This document shows, one piece after another, positions 47,496 through 59,026 of a stretch of 64,000 bases of DNA (the first letter of the stretch is position 1; each line of letters starts with the position of its first letter). A program made the translations under genes and the position numbers. Source of the DNA: Akanthomyces muscarius (taxonomy: Eukaryota; Ascomycota; Sordariomycetes; Hypocreales; Cordycipitaceae); contig NC_079241.1 of the NCBI RefSeq assembly GCF_028009165.1, positions 6,882,001-6,946,000 on the forward strand, read 5' to 3'. The notes beneath the pieces are model-generated. The model worked only from the letters and a program-made list of their open reading frames with translations, did not search any database and was not told where the DNA came from.

Positions 47496-48891
47496 TTGGT
47501 GACTATAATTGCCCTTGCTCTACAAAATAACTTGGGGCGCCGAATGGCCTCCGTAGAGCAGTGCGAAGACCGCGCCAGGATAGGTCTACATCTCGCGACA
47601 ATGAAAAGACAACGCACATTGAAAGCCGCGATTGTGGCTGTCCTTTTTGTCCTGACTCTGTGGGGAATTGCTCCGAGTGGCATACTGCGGCGAAGAGAAT
47701 CTGAGAAGCTCGAGGCTGGTTGGGAAGATTTCCAGGGACGGTTAGGAAGGGGATGGGACGACAGTGATTTTGCTGTGGGCTTTCATCTGGGACACTCATA
47801 CTTGTACGTATTCATTTATAACTGTCACTTCTTTGAATGAATTGCTCACACATTGCTTCCAGAACAGCTGTCGCTTGGCTTCGAAATGGAACGACTATGA
47901 ACTTGGCCAAAGTCGACGGAAGCCTAGAGTACAAGCTGGCCATGGAAGCTGCGATAAATGGTCAAGCGGTTTTGCCCTCGTATGAGGAAGCGCTTGCTGA
48001 AAACATTGACAAGCTTGCAGATATGTCCGAGTCTCGGCTAGGGGAGCCCATTCGGGACTTTCAGCTGGCGGCTCCCTGGCTCGAGATATTCAGTTATCCC
48101 ACGCAGGGAGACGACGTCTTCACACGAGCGCTCCGATTGACGCGAGCTGCGGCAAATCGACCTCCAGAAGTCCTGCATGTGAGCGAGGCCGTCGCGGTCA
48201 ATGTTGCCAACGGCCGCCAGCATTGCAAAGAATCCTACTGCGTTGGCGCTGGACACTGGGGCTCGTTTCGCCGCCTCTGTTACATTAGGTACGTAAAGAT
48301 GTCTATGTGGAAGCAACGATGCACGCAAAACTAATTGGCATTTGTGATGCCAGTTTAACAAACGACGCTCTCTACTCTTCGGCGCAATCAGACAGCTGTC
48401 TCCATCTCTCCTGGGGCGCCAGAGCTCAAATAGACACAGAAGCGGGCTTGAACATGCTGGATGGCCGAAACCCAGACACGTACTGGGCGCATCTTCAGCA
48501 GCAAATGAGCGTTACCGTCAGACACTGTATCGGAGGGCCGTGTCTGCCGACGACGATACTCGCAAGCGGCGAAGCAGTGACGAACCCAAAGGTTCTGTCC
48601 ATACTACAAGCGGTGACTCGCGGCGCACAAGCCCACTGCGATGAGCACCCGCCGGAGCCTTACACGAACAACCGTGGTGAGCTCGAGCCAAAGCCGACGG
48701 TGCAGTTGCTCGTTTCCGAAGATGCGGTGTTTGCAGCAGCCAAAGGGGCGGCGTTCAGTATGAGTCGGCACTGTTGGAATTACTGCGAAAGTGTCAACAT
48801 AACTGAAGCGAACAATGTTTATTGGAATCCGGATTACGACGATGGTGGCTATTGGAATCCAGTTAAAAAAACAGGTCCCGAGATGTATTGA
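47496..48891 (+). CDS. Membrane-anchored protein with actin/Hsp70-ATPase-like features
   Basis: Exons 47496-47803, 47863-48288 and 48354-48891 give 423 residues; the introns (59 and 65 nt) have GTACGT donors and CCAG acceptors and keep frame. Met17 (47544) and Met36 (47601) are alternative starts. One hydrophobic segment (about 43-58) follows a basic stretch, suggesting a type II membrane protein. The part after it opens with FAVGFHLGHSYLTAVAW, reminiscent of the phosphate-1 loop of Hsp70/actin ATPases, and ends with AVFAAAKGAAF, like the closing segment of fungal Hsp70-like proteins. Acidic catalytic residues are not obvious, so activity is doubtful. The C-terminus is Cys/Trp/Tyr-rich. The gene begins only about 135 bp from the TIR element, so its promoter may overlap it. 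Confidence 0.7.
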
Positions 48892-49485
48892 AAAGAAATA
48901 GAGGTTATAACCGTGGCTTTGGCAGCTTATTATTAGTCGCTTTAGAATTAAGTATTAAACTAGAAGAGTCTTTGTTCCCTGTAATCATGGCTATCCTCTG
49001 CTTGAAGACAAAAGGGGATCAAACTTGATAAACGACTTGCCGCTAAAAATAAACTTGCAACTCGTCAGCGGACGAGGCTGGCTCCTGAATCCCTGTTAAA
49101 GAGCATTCGTGGCCGCATTACGCAGCCTGGTCCGAAGTGCGAGGTGCTCAGCCATGATTAGCTCCAAGCTCGGCGCTCGCGGGCAACTGCGCGCGAGAGC
49201 GAAGCGCACGCGCTAGTGGGAGACGAGTGCGAGAGCAGTCCGAGGGTGGTGATGCTGTCCACGGGCAGCAGAAGAAGGTGAATAACCAAATATATAAAAA
49301 GAGGGCATACTCCAGTATATTTTGGTTCTGTTTCATGAGAATACAACAAAGTTGGTCTCATTTTACCAGTTGCACAAGAAACACACCAAAGCGCCTGTAC
49401 CACTCAGTCCACCTACACAATCACTTACACGGTCACCTCCACACACATACTGCTTGCCAACCAAAACCACTTGTACATCCTCACA
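48892..49485. other. Intergenic region
   Basis: About 590 bases between the Hsp70-like gene and the SYLF gene; the last 150 bases are CA-rich leader-like sequence. No other feature was recognised. Confidence 0.6.
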
Positions 49486-50690
49486 ATGACCACTACGCAT
49501 CTACTTTCAGAGAAAATGCTTCCAGGGAAAACTCCACAAGCCACCGAAATGAACCCGAAAAACCCTCCCACATACGCCGAGTCCGTCGCCTCCGAGCCTT
49601 CCCCGGTCCAGCCCATCGTCAGCCGCCAGGCCTCCTCCACATCTCAGCACAATATTGCTGCTGCCGACCAGCAGCCCTCGCAGCTTGGCAAGAAGAGGTC
49701 TAGTCGCTTCAGCCAGCATCTCAGCTCCGTCAGCTCCAAGGTCGGCTGGCCGCTCAACAAGGCCGCCAACGTGGTCGGCGCCGAGGGCTGGTGGCCGACG
49801 AGCGTGGAAAAGGAATGCGACAAGGCCGCCCGCATCCTACACTCCTTTACCTGTACTTTCTCCCTTTTCCCCTATCTCCCATGCAAAATCCGATGCTAAC
49901 AACGCTCACAGCGCTTGGGACACCTAACCTGCCCTCCACAGACGCCCCCGTTCATCCCCTCGGCATCACGCGCAAGTCCATGGTCACGATCCCCCCCGCC
50001 GTGCTCGCCCGCTGCGCCGGCCTCGCCGTCTTCAACGTGCTCCGCGCCGGCACCTTTCACGGCTCCCTCGCCGGCGGCTCCGGCCTCGTGGTCGCGCGTC
50101 TGCCCTCGGGCTGCTGGTCCGCGCCGTCGTCCTTTGTCGTGTCGACCGTCGGCGTCGGGCTCGCCGTCGGGCTCGACATGTACGACTGCGTGTGCGTGCT
50201 CAACACGCCCGCGCAGGTCGCCGCGTTCACCAAGCCGCGCGTGTCGCTCGGCGGCGCGGCCTCTGTCGCCGTCGGGCCGGTAGGCACGGGCGGGAGCCTG
50301 GACGCGGCGCTGTCGAGGACGGCAAGGCCCATGTGGAGCTACATGAAGAGCCGCGGCCTGTGGGCGGGCGTGCAGGTGGACGGGACGGTCATGGTGACGC
50401 GCGGGGATGCGAATGCGGTGTTTTATGGCGAGAGGGCCGCGGCAGGAAGGATATTGCAGGGCGAGGTGCCGTGGCCGGAGGGCAAGGGCGCGGCGCTGCA
50501 GGAGGTGCTGAGGGCGGTGGATGGACGGCAGGATGGGAATCTTGGGATGACGCGGGAGGTGGTGAGTGAGAAGTTGCAGGATGAGGATGTGCATGCGGAT
50601 GAAAAGGCGGCTGTGGAGGTGGCTTCGCAGGAAGCACAGTATGAGACGGCAGAGGAGGAGAAGGCGAGACTGGCACGGGAAGAGCATTAA
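49486..50690 (+). CDS. SYLF-domain (Ysc84/LSB3-like) protein
   Basis: A 381-residue protein with a phosphoinositide- and actin-binding SYLF domain, linked in yeast and metazoa to endocytic patches. Exons 49486-49852 and 49912-50690; the 59-nt intron has a GTACTT donor, a GCTAAC branch and a CACAG acceptor. A second in-frame acceptor at about 49943 would remove about ten residues. A Ser/Pro-rich disordered N-terminus (1-95) leads into KECDKAARILHSF, then PPAVLARCAGLAVFNVLRAG, GGSGLVVARLPSGCWSAPS, GLDMYDCVCVLNT and FTKPRVSLGG, the core of the fold. The C-terminal 70 residues are acidic (Glu/Asp/Lys) and probably coiled. There is no SH3 domain, unlike yeast Ysc84. It converges with the PAP2 gene (197 bp apart). 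Confidence 0.88.
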
Positions 50691-50887
50691 AGCTTGGTGA
50701 TGACACCTTTTGTAACATTCGTCTTGTTTGCTTCGTCTGACGTAGTATGGTTTCTTTTGTACAGTGGCAGGCACTTATTATTTATTCTGTTTCCTTTTAT
50801 TACCATGTTCACGTACTTGACGTCGCTTATTATTAGTATTATATTGACAAGCCATCTTCGTTCTCAACTTGAGAGCAGCAAATCAAG

Positions 50888-52015
50888 CTACACAGCATTT
50901 GCCGCGGTTTGTGAACTTGCACCGTTTGCCAACGTGCTCTGCGAATGTGCATCGTCGCCATCGTGCCAGCCAAACGTCCGTCTGCCCACCGCACCGCTGC
51001 CACGGGGCTCCTCCTCCGACAGCCAGCTCGTCTTCGCCGCGCCCCAACCCGCCGTCTGCGAGATGGTTATGGCCACGTGGTCCGCCTCGCCCTCGGCATC
51101 GTACGAGAACGGCTGTCCCGGAAGCAGCGGGATATGGTTATACCGCCAGTCCCAAACCGCCGCGTACGAGGAGCGGTACGACGCCAGCGCCATGGCCATG
51201 CCAATCGTGGCGCCCGCCGCAATGTCGTACCAGTTGTGCGCCGCATCCACCGTCAGCGCGCAGGCCATTGTCACGGCAATCAGCAGCGGCAGCAGCGTGA
51301 GCGCGAGCTTCCAAAACGCCGGGCGATGGTCCGCCCAGACCTTGAGCTTGGCGTGCGTCCAGAGGAAGAGGAAGCCGAACCCGGCAAAGGCGGCGGTGGC
51401 GTGGCCGCTGGGAAACGAGGTGATGGCGTTCTTGAGCACCCAGGGGTCCGGCTGGGTGCAGATCTCGGTCGTGTACATGACGCGCTGGAAGCCGACGCCG
51501 TTGAGGCCGGTGGTGTTGTGGCCGGGCAGGGCTGCCAGGGCCGGGTCGGGCATGCAGACGGCGAGAAAGTAGGGGCGGAAGCCGCCGATGAGCTGCTTGA
51601 GGACGACCTGGAAGAGCGAGCCGAGCAGGGCGGCCCAGGCGGTGCCGAGGACGGCGTTGCTGGCGTCCCAGGCGCTGCGGACGCGGGCCTGCGCGGCGAG
51701 GTAGACGAGCATGGGCCCGCCGAGGGAGAGCGCGCCGGCCTGGTTGGCCGGCATGATCCAGCCGCGGTAGGGGTAGGCCCATTGCGGGTAGACAATGTCG
51801 CCCGAGTGGTCAAAGGTGATGGGGAACGTGCGCGTGGACGGGATGGGCGCGTAGTAGATCTGGGTAAAAGGTTAGTGTGACGGGAGAATGAAGGAGTGAG
51901 GGCGACATACGGTCATGGCTACGGCGCCGACAGTGGCCATGGCGAGGAGGTCGGGCCACACGGTCCGGATCCATTGTCGGAAAAAGACGTTGGCGGATGC
52001 TCGTCGAGAGGGCAT
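50888..52015 (-). CDS. PAP2-type lipid phosphate phosphatase with altered third motif
   Basis: An integral membrane phosphatase that would hydrolyse phosphatidate, diacylglycerol pyrophosphate or a similar lipid phosphate. Exons 52015-51911 and 51859-50888 (51-nt intron, GTATGT donor, CTAAC branch, CCCAG acceptor) give 358 residues. About six hydrophobic segments are visible, the first at residues 17-35. Motif 1 (KX6RP) is Lys123 to Arg130-Pro131, motif 2 (PSGH) is 185-188. Motif 3, normally SRX5HX3D, reads Ala236-Leu237 ... His243 ... Asp247: the nucleophilic His and the Asp are present but the Ser-Arg pair is replaced. The tail (about 285-358) is hydrophilic and cytosolic. The gene is divergent from UBC1. 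Confidence 0.88.
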
Positions 52016-53262
52016 CTCGACGGGCGTGAAGAGTAGTAGTAAAACTGGGCGGTGGGTCGTGCTACATGCCGCACAGGAATAAAGTACTTCGTGAGGCCTG
52101 TTTGGCACACGGTCTGCGGCGCAAGTCGATAAAGCACGATGGGGAAAACGTCGTGGAGTGAAGAGGTAAAGTGTTTGCAAGTGGTGTCGCGTGCTCAGGT
52201 GGTGATGTCTGAGCCGGCCATGACGGGTTTGGGTTTAGTTGACGTCATGTGCGCTCGTGGCCGCCACAGTGGCTATAAGCCGTCTTCGCCTCTGTCCCTC
52301 GCTTATTTGAAAACAAAAGAGTTTCCTTTGGTGAATTTTGATTTCTTTGTATGCAATTTGATCTTCATCACGGTGACGGAGTATTGCTGTGCCTAGTGAT
52401 TAGGCAGCCGGGCGCATGGTCGTCTGCAGCCGCAGCCTTCACATAGGTACATGAGTACCTTGTCGGTTCAGGGTCCCAACCAGATGTGCAGGCAAAGTAA
52501 ACTCGGCTTTCGGCAAAAGAAAAAAAGAAAAAAAAAAAAGATCAATCAAACAATACAAGAGCATGCACCTATTCACTACAAGTCCAAGCAGTAGTGATGT
52601 GCCGACTCCCAGGCACTGATCCGTCGCAGTAATCCGATGCAGCTTATTCGTCCCGGGTAGGTACATAGGTCAGTCAGGGTGGTGCCTACCTATGGCCTCA
52701 CCCAAAGCCCAATGACGTTCTTGGGCTGTCCTTTATTATCAGGCTTTGATGCCTGTTTTAGAAATCTAACGCAACGTCAATCTGACAAAATTTTTGCCAA
52801 GAAATCTAACCCCCAGCCTTGCCATTTCGCTGTAAAAAATCCAAAAATGCCTGGGCGCATTTATCGAGGCGCAGCGACACACACACACAACCAATCCACG
52901 TCACCAAGCGGCGGCCAGCCAGCCAGCCAGCGCAGGCATTCACTAACCTTCAGCCACCCCAAACCCGTCCAGCCCGTCCGTCTTGCGTTACTGGTACCTT
53001 TCGGTCCCTTCCATGCTGTCCCACTTATGAGCCGTTCCCCTCCACCCCAAGCGAGACCACCTCTACCTTTTTCTCCAAACATACATATCGCGTGTGTTGC
53101 TGCCATCGTCGGGCCCAGCTCTTTTCTTGTTTTGGCCCTCTTTCTTCTTCATTCTTACTTACCCTTTCGCATTAGCCATTTCTCAGCTCCCCAGCCCACC
53201 ACCACCGCCGTCGACCATCCGATCAGCTCACCGAGCGATAATACTCCCCTCCTCCCCCCACC
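52016..53262. other. Divergent promoter region, PAP2 and UBC1
   Basis: About 1.25 kb shared upstream DNA. It contains A-rich runs (52516-52540), a short AGCC repeat (52915-52935) and a pyrimidine-rich leader before UBC1 (about 53100-53262). No gene was recognised. Confidence 0.6.
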
Positions 53263-54297
53263 ATGACTACCAGCAGAGACCGCCGCGTCGCCAAGGAGCT
53301 CGCCGACATCCAGTCCGACAAGGACAACTCGGGCGTCTTTGCCGCTCCCGCCGACGGCGTCTCCCTGCGACACCTCGTAGGCATGTTCCCCGCGCCGCCC
53401 GACACGCCCTACGCCGGCGGTACCTACGAGGTCGAGGTCGAGATCCCAGACAGCTACCCCTTCAAGCCGCCCAAGATGCGCTTCAAGACCAAGATCTGGC
53501 ACCCCAACGTCTCCTCCCAAACCGTACGTTTTTTTCTGCTTTTCCTCGCTTCGCTCGACGTGGAGTGGTGGAAGCAACTCTTTCTTTTCTTTCTTTTCCT
53601 CGCTTCGCTCGACGTGGAGTGGTGGAAGCAACTCTTTCTTTTCTTTCTTTTCCTCGCTTCGCTCGACGTGGAGTGGCGGAAGCAACTCTGTCTTTTCTTT
53701 CTTTTCCTCGCTTCGCTCGACGTGAGACGGTCAAGCATGATGACAGCATTTGGTCTTGCTGACTTGCTAACAAAAAAAAAAACAGGGCGCCATCTGCCTC
53801 GACACCCTCACCACCGGCTGGTCCCCCGTCCAGACCATCAAGACGGCCCTCCTCTCCCTCCGCATGCTCCTCGAGTTCCCCAACTCCAAGGACCCCCAGG
53901 ACGCCGAGGTCGCCAAGATGATGAACGACCAGCCCGAGCGCTTCGCCCTCGTCGCCCACGAATGGGCCGTCAAGTACGCCGCCGCCCCGCGCCGCCAGAT
54001 TGACACGACCCAGTTTGCCGCCGCCGGCACCGCCACCGCCGCGGCCCCCAAGGACGACCCAGCGAGGTATGTGTGCTTTGCCTGTTTTTCCAAGTAGCTC
54101 GATTGACGTGCGTGTGTGACAGATACGACGGCTATAATAAGAACATGGTCGACAAATTCACCAGCATGGGCTTCGACGTCGAGGCCGTCGTCGACGCGTT
54201 CCGCTTTGTGGGCATCGATAAGAACAACGGTCGCTACTACGAGCTCGAGGAGGCGTACATGGGCGACATTACCGCCCGACTGCTTGGCGAGCAATAG
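53263..54297 (+). CDS. UBC1: Ubiquitin-conjugating enzyme E2 with C-terminal UBA (UBC1/UBE2K class)
   Basis: An E2 that accepts ubiquitin from E1 on a cysteine and builds Lys48-linked chains in proteasomal turnover. Exons 53263-53523, 53786-54066 and 54123-54297 give 238 residues. The UBC fold spans about 1-155 with YPFKPPKMRF, the HPNVSS segment and the active-site Cys91 in GAICLD. A short Ala-rich linker leads to a UBA domain (about 190-235: MVDKFTSMGFDVEAVVDAF). Intron 1 is unusually long (262 nt), carries a 54-bp tandem repeat and is stop-free in the frame that continues from exon 1, so an unspliced transcript would read on into exon 2 out of frame and lose the active site. The gene converges with LSC1. 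Confidence 0.93.
53540..53722 (+). repeat. 54-bp tandem repeat inside UBC1 intron 1
   Basis: The segment TCCTCGCTTCGCTCGACGT recurs at 53543, 53597, 53651 and 53705, exactly 54 bp apart; three full units and a partial fourth. Units differ by only a few bases (GGTGG/GGCGG, CTCTTT/CTCTGT), so the expansion is recent. The unit is a multiple of three and open on both strands. Confidence 0.93.
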
Positions 54298-54818
54298 TCG
54301 CTTTGAGCTCATGACTGTACTGCCTTCCCCCCGGCGGAACCTCTCTATTTTTTTTTTCATGCATTGATTAGGAGTTTGAGTTCTTTTGTTATTCACATAC
54401 ATACCATGGGAATTAAGTTTAATGAAACAGCCTTGTTGACCTGGGCATAACTTGATGCCCAGCCATTACTTCATCATCAGTAGCCGTTGTACGTGCACGC
54501 ATCGTTATACAACCAGTTTGGTTCACGGTTCTAGAGCACACCGGCTGTCCCATTTTGTATTGTTCCATAAATCTATCACATAGTAATGACACTGGCGGCA
54601 TGCACTGGGCAGAGTTCAGTCTACCCAGAACAGGCCTCCTCAGAAATCTTCATGTCAAAAAGATTTCCTTTCGAAAAAATTAAAATCAAGGAACGCAAGT
54701 CACAGCTTCCGTGTCCTCTAGACATAAAAAAAATGACCCTTCAAAAAAGAAATCGCACACCTCCCAAGCATCCATTATCCCCCTTCTCTCAGACACCTCG
54801 TCGACGAGCGGGTTATAA
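54298..54818. other. Convergent 3' region of UBC1 and LSC1
   Basis: About 520 bases between two converging stop codons; it should hold both terminators. Nothing else was recognised. Confidence 0.6.
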
Positions 54819-56133
54819 TTACAGGAGATCGCGGCGGACAAACTCGTCGTAGAGAGCCTTGCCGAGACCGGCGGGGGAGCGCTCGACAATGACGCCGGCA
54901 CCCTCGAGGGCGGCAATCTTGGAGTCGGCGCCGCCCTTGCCGCCAGAGACAATGGCACCGGCGTGACCCATGCGGCGGCCGGGCGGGGCGGAGATGCCGG
55001 CGATGAAGGAGACGACGGGCTTGCCGCCGTTGACCGTGTTGTTCTGCTTGAGGAACTCGGCGGCGTCCTCCTCGGCGGCGCCGCCAATCTCGCCAATCAT
55101 GATGATGCCGTCCGTGTTCTCGTCCTTGAGGAAGACGCTGAGGCAGTCGATGAAGTTGGTGCCCGAGAAGGGGTCGCCGCCGATGCCGACGACGAGCGAC
55201 TGGCCCAGGCCGGCCTGCGTCGTCTGGTTGACGGCCTCGTAGGTGAGCGTGCCGGAGCGCGACACGATGCCGATGCGACCGCGCTTGTGGATGAAGCCGG
55301 GCATGATGCCAATCTTGCACTGGCCGGGGGCGATGATACCGGGGCAGTTGGGGCCGACAAGACGCGTCTTGTTCTGCGTCTTGAGCATGTCGGTGATGCG
55401 GACCATGTCTATTAGGGGTGGAGTCGCCGGTTAGCTGTCTGGGCTCGGATTTTTTCGTGGCAGTCGGGGTCTGTAGTTACCATGTTGAGGAATGCCTTCG
55501 GTGATGCAGACGGCCAGGGGAATCTCAGCCAGGAGAGCCTCCTCGATACCGGCAGCAGCCAGAGGGGGGCTAATGTCGGTCAGTGATACGGCGCTCAGTT
55601 GGATCATCGAGTGCGAATTCGCGCTTACGGGACGAAGAGGGCGGTGGCAGTGGCGCCGGTCTGCTTTACGCCGTCGGAGACGTTCTTGAAGACGGGGAGG
55701 TCGAGATGGGTCTGGCCAGCCTTCTTGGGGTTGGTGCCACCAACAACCTTGGTGCCTGTGTATACATGGTCAGCATGTCAATCGCTCGAATCGGTGTGCC
55801 CTGCGTGCGCAGAGTCGCGGCTATTGGTTCGGATTCGTACCATATTCAATGGCCTGGCGGGCGTGGAAACTACACATGGTAGCACGTCAGCGTCTGGATC
55901 TGGAAGTCGCGGGACTGCTCATCAGCAGCAAACACCCGCTGCAGCCGACCCAATTGGATGAAATGTACGTACGTTCCCTGCTTGCCGGTGAAGCCCTGGA
56001 AGAGGACCTTGGTGTCGCTGTTGATGCGCAGGTTGTCGACCGTCTGGGAGTAGGGGGACGACGAGGAGCTGTATGAGCGGCTCGAGACCTGGCGGAGGGC
56101 CGAGCGAGCGGCAGATCTGGGAACGGCCTGCAT
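54819..56133 (-). CDS. LSC1: Succinyl-CoA ligase alpha subunit, mitochondrial
   Basis: The alpha subunit of the TCA-cycle enzyme that converts succinyl-CoA to succinate with ATP/GTP formation in the mitochondrial matrix. Five exons: 56133-55973, 55869-55841, 55755-55629, 55569-55481 and 55408-54819, giving 331 residues; exon 2 is only 29 nt. The N-terminus ([20 protein letters not shown]) is Arg/Ser-rich without acidic residues, a typical presequence. The CoA-binding fold starts with [27 protein letters not shown] and [10 protein letters not shown] follow; the phosphorylated His284 is in RRMGHAGAI. Length matches yeast Lsc1. The beta subunit is not in the window. Confidence 0.94.
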
Positions 56134-57090
56134 TGTGGACGGCGGTGGTGTGGGAGGAGAAGAGGAGATGCAAAAGAGAGGAAAAGGGGATGCGCCGACG
56201 GTACCGTAAAGGTGTGTTGTGTTGGTGTGTGTGTGTGTGTGTGTCGTGGAACGGATGAAAGGGAGCTTTTGCAGTGGAGGTTTTTTTTTCCTTGGGGGAG
56301 CTCTTTGGTTGGCTGGCAACTGGCTGGGGGCTCTGCGCTCTGTAGAGCTGGCCAACTTGGTCTCTGTGAGCGTTATTTTGGGTGGTGAACTGGTCATTAC
56401 AGGTACCTATCTCACGACCAGTACTGGTAGGTGCTAGCGCTGGCCGCTGCGAGTCGTGCTCTCGGGTGCTACCGGCCCCAGCGCACCCCAACGGCGAATG
56501 ACTTTTTCCGGTGTCTTTTCGTGCGTGGACCATTGGCGCGCTGTAATTGACTGCAACTCCCCATGTTTCAGAGGGTCCAGTCCACGACATCCCTGGCCGG
56601 GTTTGAAGCTATTACATATAGCAAACAAGACAAACAAAGACGGCGGCAGTGGGTTCAATTGCGGCATCCACTTTCAAAGTCGATTCGATTATTTCGCATC
56701 TCTATCGATATGCTATCGAGGCTGTTCTGCATTTTGAGACACCATGCCGCTATTGAACACAAGTAAAGGTCTGAAACCCTTGCTACCAGGTATTATTATT
56801 ACTGGACTCAATCGAAAAATAATAATGATTGCGTGTCAGAAATCTAATCATGCCTATTTATGGTACATTCTGGCTGTACCTCCATTCAGTTTGTAGTTAT
56901 ATTATCCCAAGTATCCAACATCACATCATGAAGTCGTCGCCAAGTAGTTCCCGCACCACTCTTCCAAGGACGATAACCCAAAATCCAAAAGCAAATATGT
57001 ATCGCCGCAACTAAATATACATGCAGACGTAAAACGCCATGCAAAAAACAAAAAAACAAAAACAACAACAACAACAACGTTGCCAAGACA
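56134..57090. other. LSC1 upstream region
   Basis: About 950 bases containing the LSC1 promoter and leader, with the 3' UTR of the Zn2Cys6 gene at the far end. A (GT)10 tract is at 56225-56244. Confidence 0.6.
56225..56244. repeat. (GT)10 microsatellite
   Basis: Ten uninterrupted GT dinucleotides lie about 90 bp upstream of the LSC1 start, probably in its 5' leader, where they read CA. Confidence 0.9.
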
Positions 57091-59026
57091 TCAGAACCAT
57101 CCCAGGCCGTGACTCATCCGAGGGCCGTCCGTGTTGGCCACCAGCGGCGGCAGATGCCCGCCCAGAATCCGCCGCAGCAGCTGGCCGATGGGGATGCCCA
57201 GGATTGGAGTGCTGTACAAGCCCTGCACCATCTCGACCTCGTTGCCCAGGATGCAGAACGCGGCCGGGTGCAGGTAGTAGCGCAGCATCACGGCCAGCGA
57301 CATGAGCCCCGCGGCCGAGTGCGCAACGCCCGCGTCGGGCATGAAGAAGAAGCCCATGGCGTAGACCTCGCGCGTCGCGTACATGGCCGACTCCCACAGG
57401 TAGTGCTCCGTCACGGACACGCTGGGTGCTGTCGTCGTTGTTGACGACGCCGACACAGCAGAGGCGGGCGAGTGGGAGTCGTCGTCGTAGCCGTAGGAGG
57501 AGTTATTCGCCGGCGACGACGACGAGGCTGGCGTGCCGGCGGCCGCGCCCCCGTAGGTCGTGTACCACCCTGGTGGTCGCTGCGGTATGCGCTCCTCGCC
57601 GTACCGAGACGTGAAGAAGCTCTTGATGCACGCTAGCATGCCCGCCGTGAACCAGTAGATGGTCGTCATGTGGTGAAAGGCAAACTCGACGTCGTTTTTC
57701 GGCGGCTCGATGGGGCCGATGTTCGCAAAGCAGTCGAAGCGCTGCAGGGACTCGCCGCGGTCGGTAGCCCAGGCGTCGAGGTCGGCGCGCACCGCGTTGC
57801 ACCGGCTCATGATGAGCATCTCGAGATCCTGCCGTCGATGCGGGTCGGTAGAGGTCTTGAATTCGTCAATGTACTCGAGAATCTCGGGCACGTCCTGCAT
57901 CATGTCTATGAGCTCGTCCTTGACGGCTTTGGGGTGCTTCTTCCACGGGATCTTATCCCATGCAGGGCTAGCAAAGGGGGAGCGTTTCCGTTGGCCCATA
58001 GAAAGCATGACCTGAGACGTATTAGTACAGGAAAACAGAACGTAGGTTGGGCCGACATACCATATTTATGCGGGCATCAGAGTATAATTGATGCGCTGGC
58101 CCTGTAGCAAACGCCGCGGGGCCACGCGCCAAGAAGATGGCTTGCTGCCCTTGGTTATGACCTCGCCAAGCCAAAGGCTCAGGAGTGTCTTTATCTTTCG
58201 AAATAAATAACAACTGCAGTGAGTCGTTAGCTTTATGCTTCGAGATAATCAGCCGTACGTCTTCACCTCAAATGTGGCCATTATGCGGGCCGCTGTCAGC
58301 AACCCATCGCGCTTATACCAATTAGTCCGCTGTAGCCCCTTGACCATTTCGACCACGGAGCTGTTGTAGGCCTGGATGCCCTTGACCTGCAGCTGCTTGT
58401 CGTTGTGCAGTGTGGCGATGATGGCGCTCGAGGTGGCCATGGCGGCGGACCGGACCGCGGGGTCCGTCTCGTACAGCGGGCCAATGTGCTTGGTCCAGCC
58501 CATCGAGGCGAAGCTCATGGCCTGGTCCGAGGGGATCGTCGTCCCCGCGGCGAGCAGCGTCGAGCCAAAGTAGCCCATGTAGAGCTGCTCGCGCGCGGAC
58601 CGGGCCAGGTGCGCCGGCAGCAGGATGTCGGGCGGACGGGCCCGGTCCGAGTCCGGGCTGCTGCCGTCCGGGCTGGAGGAGGAATTCGTGTTTGAGTCAT
58701 CATCATGAAGAACTAGTTGCTGGCCATGCGCCGAGTCTGGCTGCTGCTGCTGCTGCCTTAACCGTACTTGCAGCTTGGGGCGATTGTCCACGGTGCGGTT
58801 GACCCAGACCAGGCCGTCGGTATACCCCTCACATTCTAGGCCGGCCTTTTCACACTTGAGGCACGTAGGTGCAGTCTTGTCACACTGGATGACGCGGAAA
58901 ATAAAGACGTCTCGTTAGCAAGGACAAACAATTCGCTCCGACGACCGAACCAGGGAATCACCGTACCTTTTTCTTTCGGCGGCGGCAGGTCAGGCACGAG
59001 ACTGATCTGGTGGGGATGCCAACCAT
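57091..59026 (-). CDS. Zn2Cys6 transcription factor
   Basis: A fungal binuclear-cluster regulator acting in the nucleus. Exons 59026-58967, 58884-58267, 58213-58061 and 58011-57091 give 583 residues. The cluster is complete: Cys11, Cys14, Cys21, Cys28, Cys31 and Cys38 with spacing 2-6-6-2-6, and an intron falls exactly between Lys20 and Cys21. A Gln-rich and Ser/Asp-rich linker (about 58-100) follows. The rest resembles the fungal-specific factor domain 2: LARSAREQLYMGYF, ALYNSSV-type helices, LARGPAAFATG, DLEMLIMSRC and a hydrophobic C-terminal half. A Ser/Thr/Ala tract (about 430-475) is disordered. The donor of intron 2 (GTGAAG) was chosen because it alone keeps the frame. The target genes are unknown. 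Confidence 0.87.

Noticed and set aside
50945..51880. 311-codon plus-strand frame opposite the PAP2 gene
   Set aside because: Antisense shadow of the GC-rich PAP2 coding exon; Arg/Gly/Ala-rich without motifs.
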